A stretch of DNA of 64,000 nucleotides from Methyloprofundus sp. (GCA_016592635.1 AP023240.1:2831630-2895629), one strand, 5' to 3'. Shown: positions 1 to 9,644, counted from the first letter of the stretch. The notes: generated from the letters alone by a model not told the origin. Made by a program: numbers and translations.

Positions 1-480
1 TTTTTTTTGTACCTTAGCTGTTGCATCCACTTTTGGGCTAGCATGGATGACACCTTCGGTTAGTAACAAGTCATATTCACCTTCATCAGCCAACGCCTTT
101 ACTGCCGCAATAATTCTATTTTGCATCTTGCCTAACTCTTCATTACGACGAATACTGAAATCTTCTTTAAACTCTTGTTGCGAACGCTGTGCTTCACGAC
201 GCTTACTGATAATATCCCGTTCCAAGTTGCGCTTTTCAGTATCAGTCATCGTCAAACCATCACGTGCCAACTTTTCTTCTAATTTTTTAATCGCTTTTTG
301 TTGCGCAACTAATTGCTTATCTTTAGGCGAAAACTCTCTTTCTAAACGTTTTTTAGCTTCTGCAGCTTGCGGCGCATTGGCCATAAGTAAAGGAATATTA
401 ACCACTCCTATTCTTATTTCTGCCAAAGCAGCTTGACTTAACAATAACAAACTCGCTAAAAAAGCTAATTTCTTTAACAT
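1..480 (-). CDS. skp: Periplasmic chaperone Skp/OmpH, 3' end cut by window edge
   Basis: The minus strand reads from an ATG at 480 without a stop to base 1, giving 160 codons; the family is usually about 160-170 residues, so little is missing. The first 20 residues (MLKKLAFLASLLLLSQAALA) are a signal peptide ending in AxA. The rest is rich in charged heptads (KKLEEKLARDGL, EAQRSQQEFKEDF), as in the coiled-coil tentacles of Skp. Skp is a trimeric periplasmic holdase that keeps unfolded outer-membrane proteins soluble on their way to BamA. It lies 78 bases downstream of bamA on the same strand, the usual bamA-skp order. The call rests on the signal peptide, coiled-coil character, size and neighbour. 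Confidence 0.88.
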   Translation of the reverse strand, partial: MLKKLAFLASLLLLSQAALAEIRIGVVNIPLLMANAPQAAEAKKRLEREFSPKDKQLVAQQKAIKKLEEKLARDGLTMTDTEKRNLERDIISKRREAQRSQQEFKEDFSIRRNEELGKMQNRIIAAVKALADEGEYDLLLTEGVIHASPKVDATAKVQKK

Positions 481-558
481 TGAGTACTTCTCCCTATTTT
501 TCCTAAAAGCAAAATTGTATTGGACATTATACTGTATCTATAAAAAAATGCTCAGCAC

Positions 559-2967
559 TTAAAACTGTGAACCAAAACTAAATTGGAACGATTGAATTTC
601 ATCGCCGTCTTTTTTATTCAACGGAATCGCATAACTGATTTGTAATGCGCCAAAAGGCGACAACCATTTTGCGGCAACGCCTGTTGAATACCTGAAGTCA
701 GAAAAAGAAAACCCAGGATTTACGGTAGTATAAGTAAAATTTCCATTTGCATCTAAAATAGGAGCACCTGCTTGATCATAATTTCTTTCTGCATGCGCAC
801 CTTGCACAGTACCAATATCAAAAAAAGTACTCAGCCGCACCGAATCTACATCTGACATAAAAGGAATGGGAAAAATAAGCTCTGTATTACCAATAATTTT
901 CATATTCCCCCCATAAGGTCTAGGCTCCCCTACAAACCCACCAGCACGACCAGTGCATCCACCATTACAGTGATCACGCGGCCCTAAAGTGTTATCTTTA
1001 AAACCCCTAACCGAGTTTACACCACCCGCAAAATAGTTTTCAAAAAAGGGTAAATTATTCGTATCACCATAACCATCACCATATGCAGCTGATACCATAA
1101 ATTTTAAAACCAAATCCTTCGCAATACTAAAGTAATGTTGATCCTTTACGCTAACCTTATAAAAGGTTAAGTCACTTCCTGGGATTGTCACCAAACCTGA
1201 AATACGTTGCTGACTACCATCACTAGGAAAAGTTGGTCGATCTAGAGTATCCCGCACCCAGCCTATAGAAAAAGGAAAGGTTAAGAAATTATCCCCATTT
1301 TCCGCCATCCAAACTGGTAGTTCAGGCGGCGGATTTTCTCCTGCCTTTAAAGTCGTATGCTTAATGTCCACCCCGAAGCTAAAACGCTGATTTTCATTAA
1401 TAGGAAAACCAAAATTCACCCCAGCACTTGCTATATCTGTTAGATAATTTGAAATATTTGCAGCTTGAGCATCAGTCGTTTTATACAGTAAATTATAACC
1501 AATACTAACACCATCACGTGTAAAGTAAGGGTTGGTAAAAGCCAAGCTATATAAGGTAGATACATCACTTTTGTTGAAATTTACACTGACCCGCTTACCC
1601 GAACCAAAGATATTATCTTGAGTAATACTCGCATTGTAGATAATCCCCTGTGTTTGCGAATAACCAATCCCCGCCATCAAATTACCCGAAGACTTTTCTG
1701 TTACCGAATAATTAAGATCCATCTGGTCACGCGTACCTGGCACCAAAGGTGTTTCAATACCAATATTATTTTCAAAATACCCTAAGCGGTTCAACCTCTG
1801 CTTTGAACGCTCGATATTATAAGATGAAGCCCACGCCCCTTCCATTTGACGCATCTCTCTACGCAACACTTGATCTCTAGTTTTAGTGTTGCCTTGCATA
1901 TTAATGCGGCGAACATAAACCCGGCCAGCAGGATCAACAAAAAAAGTCATATCAACCGTTTTGGTGTCATTATGAATATCAGGCACCATATTGACATTGG
2001 CAAAGGCATAGCCTTCTTCACCCAATCGGTCTGAAATAAATTTTGACGTCAAGGTCGCATTTTTGCGTGAAAAAATTTCACCAGGCCCCACTTGCATTAA
2101 GGCAATCAACTCTTCAGGATTAACAACCAAATCACCACTTAGCTTTACTTTATTTAAAGTAAAAAGCTCACCTTCTTCGATATTTACTGTCAAATAAATA
2201 TCTTTTTTATCTGGGGTAATAGAGACTTGTGTTGATTTAATAAGGAAGTTTATATAACCTCTATCCAAGTAATATGAACGCAATCGCTCTAAATCTGCCG
2301 ATAATTTCTGTTTGGAGTACTGATCATTTTTAGTGTAAAAAGAAAGAAAATAAGTGGTACTCAACTCAAACTGATCTAGTAAATCATCTTCTGCAAAAAC
2401 CTTATTACCAATAATATTAACCGACTTAATTTTGGCAACCGCTCCTTCAGAAATATTAATATTGATGCTGACTCTATTGCGCTCAAGCGGCAAAACTTCA
2501 GTATTAATTTTAATACTGTACTTACCGTGACTAAAATATTGGCGACGCAATTCTTGCTCGACTTTATCCAAAATTTGCCGATTAAAGACCTTACCTTTTG
2601 ATAAACCAATGGAAGTCAAAGCCGTCAATAAATCTTCAGTCGTTAAATCATCATTACCTTCAATTTCAATTTCAGCAATGGAGGGTCGCTCTTCTACTGC
2701 AACCAATAAAATATTGCCATCACGCTGCATCGAAATATTATGAAAAAAACCAGTCTTAAATAAGGCTCTAATTGCAGGTGCTACATTCTTTTGTAATAAT
2801 TTTTCACCTACATTAACAGGCAAATAATTAAATACCGTTCCAACAGAAATACGTTGTAACCCAGTTACACGTATATCCTGAACAATAAATCCATCCTCAT
2901 CACTGTGTACTACTGGTGAAATTAATAGGCAAAGCAAAAGCAGAGGTAAGAAAAATTTAAATTTCAT
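559..2967 (-). CDS. bamA: Outer membrane protein assembly factor BamA
   Basis: The 802-residue protein has the length and layout of BamA (Omp85). A signal peptide of about 22 residues is followed by the start FIVQDIRVTGLQRIS typical of POTRA 1. Five POTRA repeats run to about residue 420, and a 16-strand barrel fills the rest. The barrel contains the conserved loop-6 motif VRGF, and the protein ends in phenylalanine after SFGSQ, an outer-membrane insertion signal. BamA is the central subunit of the BAM complex, which folds beta-barrel proteins into the outer membrane. It is followed by skp, its functional partner. The ATG at 2967 directly precedes a good signal peptide. Nothing looks broken. 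Confidence 0.97.
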   Translation of the reverse strand: MKFKFFLPLLLLCLLISPVVHSDEDGFIVQDIRVTGLQRISVGTVFNYLPVNVGEKLLQKNVAPAIRALFKTGFFHNISMQRDGNILLVAVEERPSIAEIEIEGNDDLTTEDLLTALTSIGLSKGKVFNRQILDKVEQELRRQYFSHGKYSIKINTEVLPLERNRVSININISEGAVAKIKSVNIIGNKVFAEDDLLDQFELSTTYFLSFYTKNDQYSKQKLSADLERLRSYYLDRGYINFLIKSTQVSITPDKKDIYLTVNIEEGELFTLNKVKLSGDLVVNPEELIALMQVGPGEIFSRKNATLTSKFISDRLGEEGYAFANVNMVPDIHNDTKTVDMTFFVDPAGRVYVRRINMQGNTKTRDQVLRREMRQMEGAWASSYNIERSKQRLNRLGYFENNIGIETPLVPGTRDQMDLNYSVTEKSSGNLMAGIGYSQTQGIIYNASITQDNIFGSGKRVSVNFNKSDVSTLYSLAFTNPYFTRDGVSIGYNLLYKTTDAQAANISNYLTDIASAGVNFGFPINENQRFSFGVDIKHTTLKAGENPPPELPVWMAENGDNFLTFPFSIGWVRDTLDRPTFPSDGSQQRISGLVTIPGSDLTFYKVSVKDQHYFSIAKDLVLKFMVSAAYGDGYGDTNNLPFFENYFAGGVNSVRGFKDNTLGPRDHCNGGCTGRAGGFVGEPRPYGGNMKIIGNTELIFPIPFMSDVDSVRLSTFFDIGTVQGAHAERNYDQAGAPILDANGNFTYTTVNPGFSFSDFRYSTGVAAKWLSPFGALQISYAIPLNKKDGDEIQSFQFSFGSQF

Positions 2968-3065
2968 GAATTATCATAGCCGAAGCAAGTCGACAAAAAG
3001 TACTACAGTTAAGTTATTTTTTGTAGAAACAGAGTTTCTACACCAAGCAGTTCAAGGTTAATTTG

Positions 3066-4010
3066 CTATGCATTTTCAATAGGAAATGCCAACACATCAT
3101 TTATATGGCCTTGCTGACTTATAATCATCAATAAACGATCAATACCAATGGCTACCCCTGCACAATCAGGCAAACCATGTTGCAAAGCAGCCAAAAAACG
3201 TTGGTCTTTATCAATTCTGACCGAACCATTAGCATGCCTCACTTTCATATCCTCTGTAAAGCGCATCGATTGTTCGTATTCATCAGCCAACTCAAAAAAA
3301 CCATTTCCAATTTCCACACCACCAATAAAAACTTCAACGCGCTCTACAATAAGAACATTGTCGGGTTTTAATCGAGCAAGTGAAGGTAAGCAAGCAGGGT
3401 AATCATATACCATATGTACACCTTGCCCAGCTATTTGCTGCTGAACAATATGGCTAAATAAAAAATCTAGCCATGTTGCATGGTCTGTTGCACATAATCT
3501 CTGGGCTTCTGGCAAACCATGACTTACTGCTACCGATTGATATTTGAGTTGATCAAACACTAAAGCATTTAATCCAGTATGTTTTGCAAAAATATCTAGG
3601 TAACTAATTCGCTCAACTGGTGCTGCAAAACTTGCTATAGGTAATAATTGACTGAACAGCAACTCAATATCATCCATTAGTTGCTGCAAATTAAAGCCGA
3701 CTCGATACCATTCTAAAATAGTAAATTCAGGGTTATGGTGCCTACCTGATTCACCACTCCTAAAAGCTTTACCTATTTGGTAAATAGAGCCACTCCCCGC
3801 TGCCAGCAAGCGCTTCATTGCAAATTCAGGGGAACTTTGCATATAGAATTGCTTTTTACCAGAAGAAAAATGCGTTGTAAAATACTCCAAATAGGGGTCA
3901 GTACCAACAAACTTGCCCAATACAGGTGTTTCTACTTCCATTACTTCTTGGGCGTAAAAAAATTCCCTAATTTGTCGCAGTAGCGTTGCGCGTAACCGCA
4001 TTACTTCCAA
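3066..4010 (-). CDS. epmA: Elongation factor P beta-lysine ligase EpmA, start uncertain
   Basis: This is a class II lysyl-tRNA synthetase paralogue without the anticodon-binding domain. It attaches (R)-beta-lysine to Lys34 of EF-P. Family signatures include YMQSSPEFAMKRLLAAGSG, FRSGESGRHHNPEFTILEWYR and the C-terminal GVAIGIDRLLMI motif 3. The length of about 314 residues fits. It lies directly downstream of efp on the same strand, so enzyme and substrate are coupled. The coordinates given use a TTG at 4010. The reading frame, however, stays open upstream and encodes the family's conserved Trp-Gln-Pro near the N terminus, with no ATG, GTG or TTG in frame before the stop at 4068-4070. An ATA at 4044-4046, overlapping the efp stop as ATAA, would place that Trp at residue 7, as in E. 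coli EpmA. Confidence 0.92.
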   Translation of the reverse strand: MEVMRLRATLLRQIREFFYAQEVMEVETPVLGKFVGTDPYLEYFTTHFSSGKKQFYMQSSPEFAMKRLLAAGSGSIYQIGKAFRSGESGRHHNPEFTILEWYRVGFNLQQLMDDIELLFSQLLPIASFAAPVERISYLDIFAKHTGLNALVFDQLKYQSVAVSHGLPEAQRLCATDHATWLDFLFSHIVQQQIAGQGVHMVYDYPACLPSLARLKPDNVLIVERVEVFIGGVEIGNGFFELADEYEQSMRFTEDMKVRHANGSVRIDKDQRFLAALQHGLPDCAGVAIGIDRLLMIISQQGHINDVLAFPIENA

Positions 4011-4042
4011 TGAGCATGCTGGTTGCCATGCAGTTGCAACTT

Positions 4043-4612
4043 TTATGATTTTGCTCGTGACGCGTATTCACCAGTGCGAGTATCAACCTTAATAACCTCA
4101 CCAATTTGTACAAATAAAGGTACACGTACTACTGCACCTGTCTCTAGGGTAGCAGGCTTACCACCACCACCCGAAGTATCCCCTTTTAAACCAGGATCTG
4201 TCTCTGTTACTTCTAGTTCAACAAAATTGGGAGGCGTAACACTAATCGGTGCATTATTCCATAAGGTCAAAATACACATTGCCTGATCTTTAAGCCAACG
4301 TTTTGCCTCAGCAACTGCATTCTCATCAGCTTGAAACTGCTCATATGATTCAGGATCCATAAAATGAAAAAACTCGCCATCATTATATAAATACTGCATA
4401 TCCAAGTCGATCACATCTGCCGCTTCAACCGATTCACCCGACTTAAATGTACGTTCAATCACACGACCATTTTTTAGATTTCTTATCTTAACTCGATTAA
4501 AAGCTTGCCCTTTACCTGGCTTAACAAACTCATTTTCAATGATGGCGCAAGGATCAGCATCCATTATAATTTTCATCCCTGCTTTAAATTCGCTAGTACT
4601 AAACCTCGCCAT
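4043..4612 (-). CDS. efp: Translation elongation factor EF-P
   Basis: The 189-residue product is a full-length EF-P with the KOW-like N domain followed by two OB domains. EF-P binds ribosomes stalled at polyproline stretches and stimulates peptide-bond formation. The loop that is modified reads PGKGQ with the lysine at position 34, the exact residue that EpmA beta-lysylates, and epmA is the next gene. The ATG at 4612 was chosen because the family begins MA-F and a GAGGG ribosome-binding site lies just upstream; a longer frame to 4681 is open but has no support. No epmB (lysine 2,3-aminomutase) is present nearby, although the pathway needs it, so it must lie elsewhere. Confidence 0.97.
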   Translation of the reverse strand: MARFSTSEFKAGMKIIMDADPCAIIENEFVKPGKGQAFNRVKIRNLKNGRVIERTFKSGESVEAADVIDLDMQYLYNDGEFFHFMDPESYEQFQADENAVAEAKRWLKDQAMCILTLWNNAPISVTPPNFVELEVTETDPGLKGDTSGGGGKPATLETGAVVRVPLFVQIGEVIKVDTRTGEYASRAKS

Positions 4613-4793
4613 TCGACCCTCTATTAGTTGTATGCATACAAAACCCGATATTATACCTTGCATTGTGCCACATCTGTACAATATCTAGATATTCAGAAAA
4701 ACTTAAGCCTTGATGTCAAGAAGGCTCTAGCATTAAGAAAGTGGTGTGGTATAGTGCAATATGTGGCGAAGAGGAACATAAGGAAAAAATACA

Positions 4794-4820
4794 GCATGGG
4801 TACTTAACAAGTACCCATGC
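4794..4820. other. Perfect 12-bp hairpin between efp and the CBS gene
   Basis: GCATGGGTACTT at 4794-4805 is followed by a 3-base loop and its exact reverse complement at 4809-4820. Read on the minus strand, the stem is followed by a T-rich run (4783-4790), so it resembles an intrinsic terminator. It is upstream of both divergent genes, not behind either. It may end a short minus-strand transcript ahead of efp or act as a leader structure. No function can be assigned. Confidence 0.5.
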
Positions 4821-4904
4821 ATCCAAAACGAAATAAACTCTATCCGATTTGTCTTAAAATTCATTACATTTGAAGTCTTTAAAAATAATAATAAGGAGTG
4901 GATT

Positions 4905-5300
4905 ATGTTAGCAAAAATTACCGTAGCAGATTATATGACCAAACACTTGGTTAAATTATCGCAAGATATGAACGTCATAGATGCTATCCAAAAAATTCTA
5001 GACCACAAAATTACCGGAGCACCCGTTTTTGATGATCATGGCAAAGTAGTCGGTATGTTCACAGAAAAAGATGGCATAAAAGTAGTTTTAGAAACAGCTT
5101 ACAATCAAAGCGGTGCTGGTAAAGTGTCTGAGTTTATGACTGAACAAGTTGTGCATATAGAAGCAGAGACCAGCATTGTTGATCTAGCTGAAAAATTTCA
5201 AGGCTCCTCTGTTAGAAGTTTCCCTGTTTATAAAGATCAGGATTTAGTTGGCATTATTAGCCGCACAGATGTCCTCAGAGCACTAGCAAGTAATGCATAA
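4905..5300 (+). CDS. Tandem CBS-domain protein
   Basis: This 131-residue protein consists of two CBS motifs (about residues 8-65 and 70-130) and nothing else. Typical segments are VADYMTKHLVKLSQDMNVIDAIQKI, GAPVFDDHGKVVGMFTEKD and GIISRTDVLRAL. CBS pairs form a Bateman module that binds adenosine nucleotides such as AMP, ATP or S-adenosylmethionine and usually regulates another protein. A stand-alone version acts in trans on an unknown partner. An AAGGAG site lies eight bases before the ATG. It is monocistronic, and the gene on its 3' side converges on it. The family call is firm, the cellular role unknown. Confidence 0.9.
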   Translation: MLAKITVADYMTKHLVKLSQDMNVIDAIQKILDHKITGAPVFDDHGKVVGMFTEKDGIKVVLETAYNQSGAGKVSEFMTEQVVHIEAETSIVDLAEKFQGSSVRSFPVYKDQDLVGIISRTDVLRALASNA

Positions 5301-5391
5301 ATCCTTTATAGCACATTTGATTACCCAAATGCCCCACTCAGATTGCTATAAATTACAATTATTGCTCACAATCCTTCTTGCTAGATAGAAC

Positions 5392-5432
5392 CTTATGCAT
5401 TGCTCGTTTATAGAAAATGGGGAATGCATAAG
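5392..5432. terminator. Candidate bidirectional stem-loop between convergent genes
   Basis: CTTATGCATT (5392-5401) and AATGCATAAG (5423-5432) are perfect 10-base arms around a 21-base loop. The structure sits between the CBS gene and the convergent nucleotidyltransferase gene. The long loop and lack of a strong T run make terminator function uncertain. Confidence 0.35.
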
Positions 5433-5467
5433 CACCAACCCTTTAATTCCAACACAAGCAAATTAGC

Positions 5468-6406
5468 TTAACTTGTAATCACTTTAATATATTCCCCCTC
5501 AGCTTCACGAGTTGAACCAACGAGAATACGTACTAGCCCAGTATTAGAGACCTCCAACTGTCCGGAAACTTCAATTACTTCCCCTTGCTCTGCCTGACCT
5601 GTATAAGTGGCTGTATAGCAAACAACTTCTGCAACTTTAGTGTGCCTAACCTGAAATCTTGCTGGGTAATCAAACGCGTATTGTGCATCATTTACCTCCG
5701 CTTGCATGACTAAGGCACCCTGTTTCTCATAAGTTAACAAGTTACCCAGCTCTTGTACTACCAATAAATTTAAATCAAATTTACGCCCATTAATTAAGGC
5801 TTTATTATATTTACGTTGCTCATGCCAGACATAATCAGCATAACTTAAGTCGCATTGCCGCCGATTATAGGAATCTAGCCATGCAGCAGTATCTAATGAC
5901 TGTAATTTATCTTCTAATATCAGTTGTGCAATAATTTCTCTAAAACAATGAAATTTTTTTCTGTCATACACAACTAAATCAATGTCCGAACTTGGATTTT
6001 GTGCTCCAATTAATAGTGAGCCAGTAACGCCTATATCATGTAACTCTATTCCCGCCATACGTAATAAATGACATAAGTTAAGCAGATCTTGCTCAACCGC
6101 ATCAGGGTTCTGCTTTATAAGCAGTACCTGTAAACGCTGTTTAGGCTGATGATGTATGACAATAGCTTGAATATCTACCGCATGCAAATGTGCAGATTTT
6201 TGCTTAGAATAGAATAAATACTGCGGATATTGCTCGGACAATAATTGGTTAGCTACTGCTGTATCAAGTTTTTGCCAAGATTCGCCTTTTAAAACATAGC
6301 GTAAAAAACAAAGTACTTTGCCTTGCTCTATTTCTTGGGCAACCACGGCAAAAATTAAACCCTCTTTAGTTTGGATAAAATCTTTAGCTAAATATGTTGC
6401 AGGCAC
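5468..6406 (-). CDS. Predicted polymerase-beta-type nucleotidyltransferase
   Basis: The 312-residue protein carries the minimal nucleotidyltransferase signature GVTGSLLIGAQNPSSDIDLVVYD at about residues 130-152: a GS motif, then a DxD metal pair inside a beta strand. It resembles the group annotated only as predicted nucleotidyltransferase (COG1665-like); the substrate is unknown. The C-terminal 70 residues look like a small beta domain that could bind nucleic acid or another ligand, which is inference. The gene starts with GTG at 6406, and its first base is the last base of the TAG of the upstream response-regulator/GGDEF gene, so translation is probably coupled. That suggests a shared function with c-di-GMP signalling, not yet shown. 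Confidence 0.65.
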   Translation of the reverse strand: MPATYLAKDFIQTKEGLIFAVVAQEIEQGKVLCFLRYVLKGESWQKLDTAVANQLLSEQYPQYLFYSKQKSAHLHAVDIQAIVIHHQPKQRLQVLLIKQNPDAVEQDLLNLCHLLRMAGIELHDIGVTGSLLIGAQNPSSDIDLVVYDRKKFHCFREIIAQLILEDKLQSLDTAAWLDSYNRRQCDLSYADYVWHEQRKYNKALINGRKFDLNLLVVQELGNLLTYEKQGALVMQAEVNDAQYAFDYPARFQVRHTKVAEVVCYTATYTGQAEQGEVIEVSGQLEVSNTGLVRILVGSTREAEGEYIKVITS

Positions 6407-7338
6407 TAAGCTGTCTCATACTTGTTTCTGCCACTTTCTTTGGCTCGGTATAGCGCATCATCAGCGGCTTTAGTAATTTCATCACCACTTTTATATTGAC
6501 CATTATAAGTTGCGACACCCAAGCTTAAAGTAATATGCGGTGCTACTTTTGAGCCATCATGCTCAATCGCAAGAGCCTCAATCTCCTGCCTAACCTTTTC
6601 AGCAAAAGCACTACCGCCTTGTAAATTAGTATTTGGCAAAATAAAGGTAAACTCTTCACCTCCATAACGACAAGCCAAATCGGTCGGTCGACCAACCACC
6701 TGACTAAGACACTCGCCTACGGACTCAAGACAGTCATCCCCAACTTGGTGCCCATAGGAGTCATTATAAATTTTAAAAAAATCAATATCACAAATAATGA
6801 CAGTTAAAGGGTTCTTCTCACGTTTAGCTAATTTATATTCTTTTTCTAAAGTGTCATCAAAATTACGCCGATTGGCTAAACCTGTAAGCTTGTCAAACAT
6901 AGATAGATGCAATAAAGCCTTATTAGCTTCTATTAATTCTAGCTGCGCCTCTTTAAGCTTCTTCCGCGTATGATAAATACGTTCCATTGCAGAAATCTGC
7001 AACTGTAAGCGCAATGGATTGATAGGCTTAGGTAAATAAGCATCACCTCCCGCTAAAAACCCTTGTGTATATGAATCATCATCATCTTTAGTCGTTAAAA
7101 AAATGATCGGGAACCAGCCATCCTCACCTTTTACCTTTCTTATCTGCTGAGTGGCTTCAAAACCATTAATTCCAGGCATTTCCACATCCATTAGCGCTAT
7201 ATCTACAGAATTATCCTGCACATATTCAACTGCACCTTCCCCAGTATCTTTATGAACAACCTCATGCCCAAATGGACTAACGCACTGAGCAACTAATAAG
7301 CGTATTGCTTTACTGTCATCTACAATTAATATTTTCAT
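6406..7338 (-). CDS. Response regulator with GGDEF diguanylate cyclase output
   Basis: The 310-residue protein has an N-terminal receiver (residues 1-120) with the acidic pair D7/D8, phospho-acceptor D51 in LMDVEMPG and K104 in PKP. A coiled-coil linker (about 123-145) leads to a GGDEF domain (148-308). The active-site loop is GGEEF at 226-230, a competent variant, and the product-inhibition I-site RPTD sits at 217-220, exactly five residues before it. The enzyme should make c-di-GMP from two GTP when phosphorylated. No histidine kinase is adjacent, so this is an orphan regulator. It is translationally coupled to the nucleotidyltransferase gene behind it. Confidence 0.95.
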   Translation of the reverse strand: MKILIVDDSKAIRLLVAQCVSPFGHEVVHKDTGEGAVEYVQDNSVDIALMDVEMPGINGFEATQQIRKVKGEDGWFPIIFLTTKDDDDSYTQGFLAGGDAYLPKPINPLRLQLQISAMERIYHTRKKLKEAQLELIEANKALLHLSMFDKLTGLANRRNFDDTLEKEYKLAKREKNPLTVIICDIDFFKIYNDSYGHQVGDDCLESVGECLSQVVGRPTDLACRYGGEEFTFILPNTNLQGGSAFAEKVRQEIEALAIEHDGSKVAPHITLSLGVATYNGQYKSGDEITKAADDALYRAKESGRNKYETA

Positions 7339-7387
7339 CTATATTTAATACTCCACCTTTGCTTAAAGGATAGTGCAAAAATTAAAA

Positions 7388-8245
7388 CTATTTTGTCAAT
7401 ATATCCAAGCCAGCATTATCAGTATCGAAGTCTACACCCAAATCAGCCAGATTACCTAGCTGTAGTCCAGAAAAATCAAATAACTGCTTATCCGCTAGTT
7501 GTGAAGGGGCTATATTCTGCAAACTGGAAAATATGCTTTCTAAACGTCCTGGGGTATTTTTATCCCAGTTTTCTAGCATTTTTTTCATTACTTGTCGTTG
7601 TAGGTTCTCTTGTGAACCACATAAATTGCAAGGAATAATAGGAAACTCTTTAAACTCGGCATATTTTTCTATATCTTTTTCTTTGCAATATGCAAGTGGA
7701 CGGATTACGATATTATTACCATCATCACTGAGTAATTTAGGCGGCATTGCCTTTAATTTACCAGCATAAAAAATATTGAGAAAAAAGGTCTCTAAAATGT
7801 CATCACGATGGTGGCCCAAGGCAATTTTAGTTACACCATGTTGTTTTGCATAGCCATACAAAGAACCACGCCGCAAACGCGAACATAAACTACAAGTCGT
7901 TTTCCCCTCTGGTATTACTCGCTTTACCACGCTATAGGTATCATTTTCAATAATATGAAACGGCACTTCCAATTCAGTTAAATACTTTGGTAAAACATGT
8001 TCAGGAAAACCTGGCTGTTTTTGGTCTAAGTTAACTGCCAAAATATCAAACTTTATCGGCGCCGTTTTTTGCATATGCATAAGAATATCTAATAAAGTAT
8101 AGGAATCTTTGCCACCTGACAAACAAACCATCACTTTATCGCCGTCCTCAATCATATTAAAATCAGCTATGGCACTGCCTACATTTCTACGTAAACGTTT
8201 GTGTAGTTTATTGAGTTCAGTTCGATCTTTTTTGGTATTCAACAT
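7388..8245 (-). CDS. ttcA: tRNA 2-thiocytidine synthetase TtcA
   Basis: TtcA thiolates C32 of certain tRNAs, using ATP and an iron-sulfur cluster. The PP-loop SGGKDS lies at residues 43-48. The conserved [10 protein letters not shown] and [10 protein letters not shown] motifs supply the cluster cysteines, and the segment [23 protein letters not shown] is nearly identical to the E. coli enzyme. The C-terminal tail after the FDFSGL motif is short. I chose the ATG at 8245; a TTG at 8257 would add four residues, and neither has a convincing ribosome-binding site. Upstream, after 168 bases, lies fabB on the same strand, probably a separate unit because a hairpin intervenes. Confidence 0.96.
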   Translation of the reverse strand: MLNTKKDRTELNKLHKRLRRNVGSAIADFNMIEDGDKVMVCLSGGKDSYTLLDILMHMQKTAPIKFDILAVNLDQKQPGFPEHVLPKYLTELEVPFHIIENDTYSVVKRVIPEGKTTCSLCSRLRRGSLYGYAKQHGVTKIALGHHRDDILETFFLNIFYAGKLKAMPPKLLSDDGNNIVIRPLAYCKEKDIEKYAEFKEFPIIPCNLCGSQENLQRQVMKKMLENWDKNTPGRLESIFSSLQNIAPSQLADKQLFDFSGLQLGNLADLGVDFDTDNAGLDILTK

Positions 8246-8352
8246 GTTTTGTAACAATTATAAGGAAAAGGCACTGGTCGAAAAATGGTAGAAATAATGC
8301 TTAGAGCTGGGAATCATATAAATCTTTACTACTTATAAAACGCAAAAAGCGA

Positions 8353-8378
8353 AAAAGCACTGTGATCACAGCACTTTT
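8353..8378 (-). terminator. Candidate terminator of fabA-fabB
   Basis: The perfect core CTGTGATCACAG (8360-8371) is extended by AAAAG/CTTTT arms across a two-base mismatch. On the minus strand the stem runs into a T-rich stretch. It lies just behind the fabB stop codon at 8414. Confidence 0.5.
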
Positions 8379-8413
8379 CCGCTCTTGTATGTGTGTCGCT
8401 TATTTTCGTTAAA

Positions 8414-9634
8414 CTAGCCGTTATAACGCTGAAAGATCAGACTGGCATTCGTACCACCAAAACCAAAACTGTTAGACATTAAGGTATCTAAAGTTACATT
8501 ATCTTTACGTTCTGCAACAATCGGCATACCTTCAGCAATAGGATCAAGCTGTGTAATATTGGCAGAAGCACTAATAAAGTTATTCTTCATCATCAAAATA
8601 GAATAAATCGCTTCATTAACACCTGCAGCTCCTAAGGCGTGACCTGTTAAAGATTTAGTCGAAGTGATAAAAGGCATATCTTCAGGACTGAATACTTCAC
8701 GTAATGCACCTAATTCACGCTCATCACCAACTGGAGTACTAGTCCCATGCGCATTGACATAGTCTACTTTACCATCAGTCGTTGCCATGGCTTGCTGCAT
8801 ACAGCGTACTGCACCTTCTCCAGATGGCTGCACCATATCATAGCCATCAGAAGTCGCACCATAACCCGTTATTTCAGCATAAATTTTAGCACCACGAGCT
8901 TTAGCATGTTCAAGCTCTTCCAGAACCAGCACACCACCACCGCCAGAGATAACAAAACCATCACGTGTTAAATCATAAGCACGTGAAGCCGTTTCTGGGG
9001 TGTCATTATATTTTGATGACATGGCTCCCATCGCATCAAATAATACCGACATAGTCCAATGCACTTCTTCACCGCCACCAGCAAACACGACATCTTGCTT
9101 GCCTAACTGGATTTGCTCCATGGCATTACCAATACAATGCGCACTGGTTGCACAAGCAGAAGTAATTGAGTAATTAATGCCTTTAATTTTAAAAGGTGTT
9201 GCCAAACATGCAATATTGGTACTCGACATAGTCCGCGGCACCATATAGGGCCCCACTCTTTTCAAACCTTTTTCACGTAAAATATCAGCTGCCGCCACTA
9301 AGTTAGATGTCGACGGACCGCCTGAGCCCATAATCAAACCTGTACGCACATTGGATACTTCGTTTTCTTCCAAACCAGCATCGGTAATCGCTTGCTGCAT
9401 GGCAATATAGTTGAATGCAGCACCATCTCCCATAAAGCGCTTAACTTTACGGTCGATAAAATCATCAAGATTAATATCAATTGCGCCACGCACATGACTA
9501 CGAAAACCTAATTCTTTATAATCTTCAGCAAAGCTAATGCCAGAACGTCCTTCCTGTAATGATGCAAGAACTTCTTCACTGTTATTTCCAATACTAGAAA
9601 CAATTCCTAGCCCTGTTATAACTATTCTTTTCAT
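8414..9634 (-). CDS. fabB: 3-oxoacyl-ACP synthase I (FabB)
   Basis: The enzyme condenses malonyl-ACP with acyl-ACP and is required to elongate the cis-unsaturated intermediate made by FabA. From the ATG at 9634 the product has 406 residues, matching E. coli FabB. The nucleophile C161 lies in [10 protein letters not shown], and the two active-site histidines are in [11 protein letters not shown] and [11 protein letters not shown]; the last motif supplies the lysine as well. [13 protein letters not shown] closes the thiolase fold. The ATG is preceded by GAGGCGAG. The gene follows fabA by 10 bases, the standard fabAB operon for anaerobic unsaturated fatty acid synthesis. FabR/FadR-type operators were not searched in detail. 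Confidence 0.97.
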   Translation of the reverse strand: MKRIVITGLGIVSSIGNNSEEVLASLQEGRSGISFAEDYKELGFRSHVRGAIDINLDDFIDRKVKRFMGDGAAFNYIAMQQAITDAGLEENEVSNVRTGLIMGSGGPSTSNLVAAADILREKGLKRVGPYMVPRTMSSTNIACLATPFKIKGINYSITSACATSAHCIGNAMEQIQLGKQDVVFAGGGEEVHWTMSVLFDAMGAMSSKYNDTPETASRAYDLTRDGFVISGGGGVLVLEELEHAKARGAKIYAEITGYGATSDGYDMVQPSGEGAVRCMQQAMATTDGKVDYVNAHGTSTPVGDERELGALREVFSPEDMPFITSTKSLTGHALGAAGVNEAIYSILMMKNNFISASANITQLDPIAEGMPIVAERKDNVTLDTLMSNSFGFGGTNASLIFQRYNG

Positions 9635-9644
9635 AACTCGCCTC

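Noticed and set aside
47..436. Plus-strand frame of 129 residues at the window start
   Set aside because: It is antisense to skp, whose signal peptide, coiled coil and position next to bamA are convincing.
4010..4029. A frameshift in epmA, because an ATG at 4027-4029 lies in another frame
   Set aside because: The frame containing Trp-Gln-Pro continues directly into epmA without interruption, so an unusual start codon explains it better than a shift.
8360..8371. TGTGATCACA as a CRP operator
   Set aside because: CRP needs a 6-base spacer between TGTGA and TCACA; here there is none. It is better explained as part of a terminator stem.
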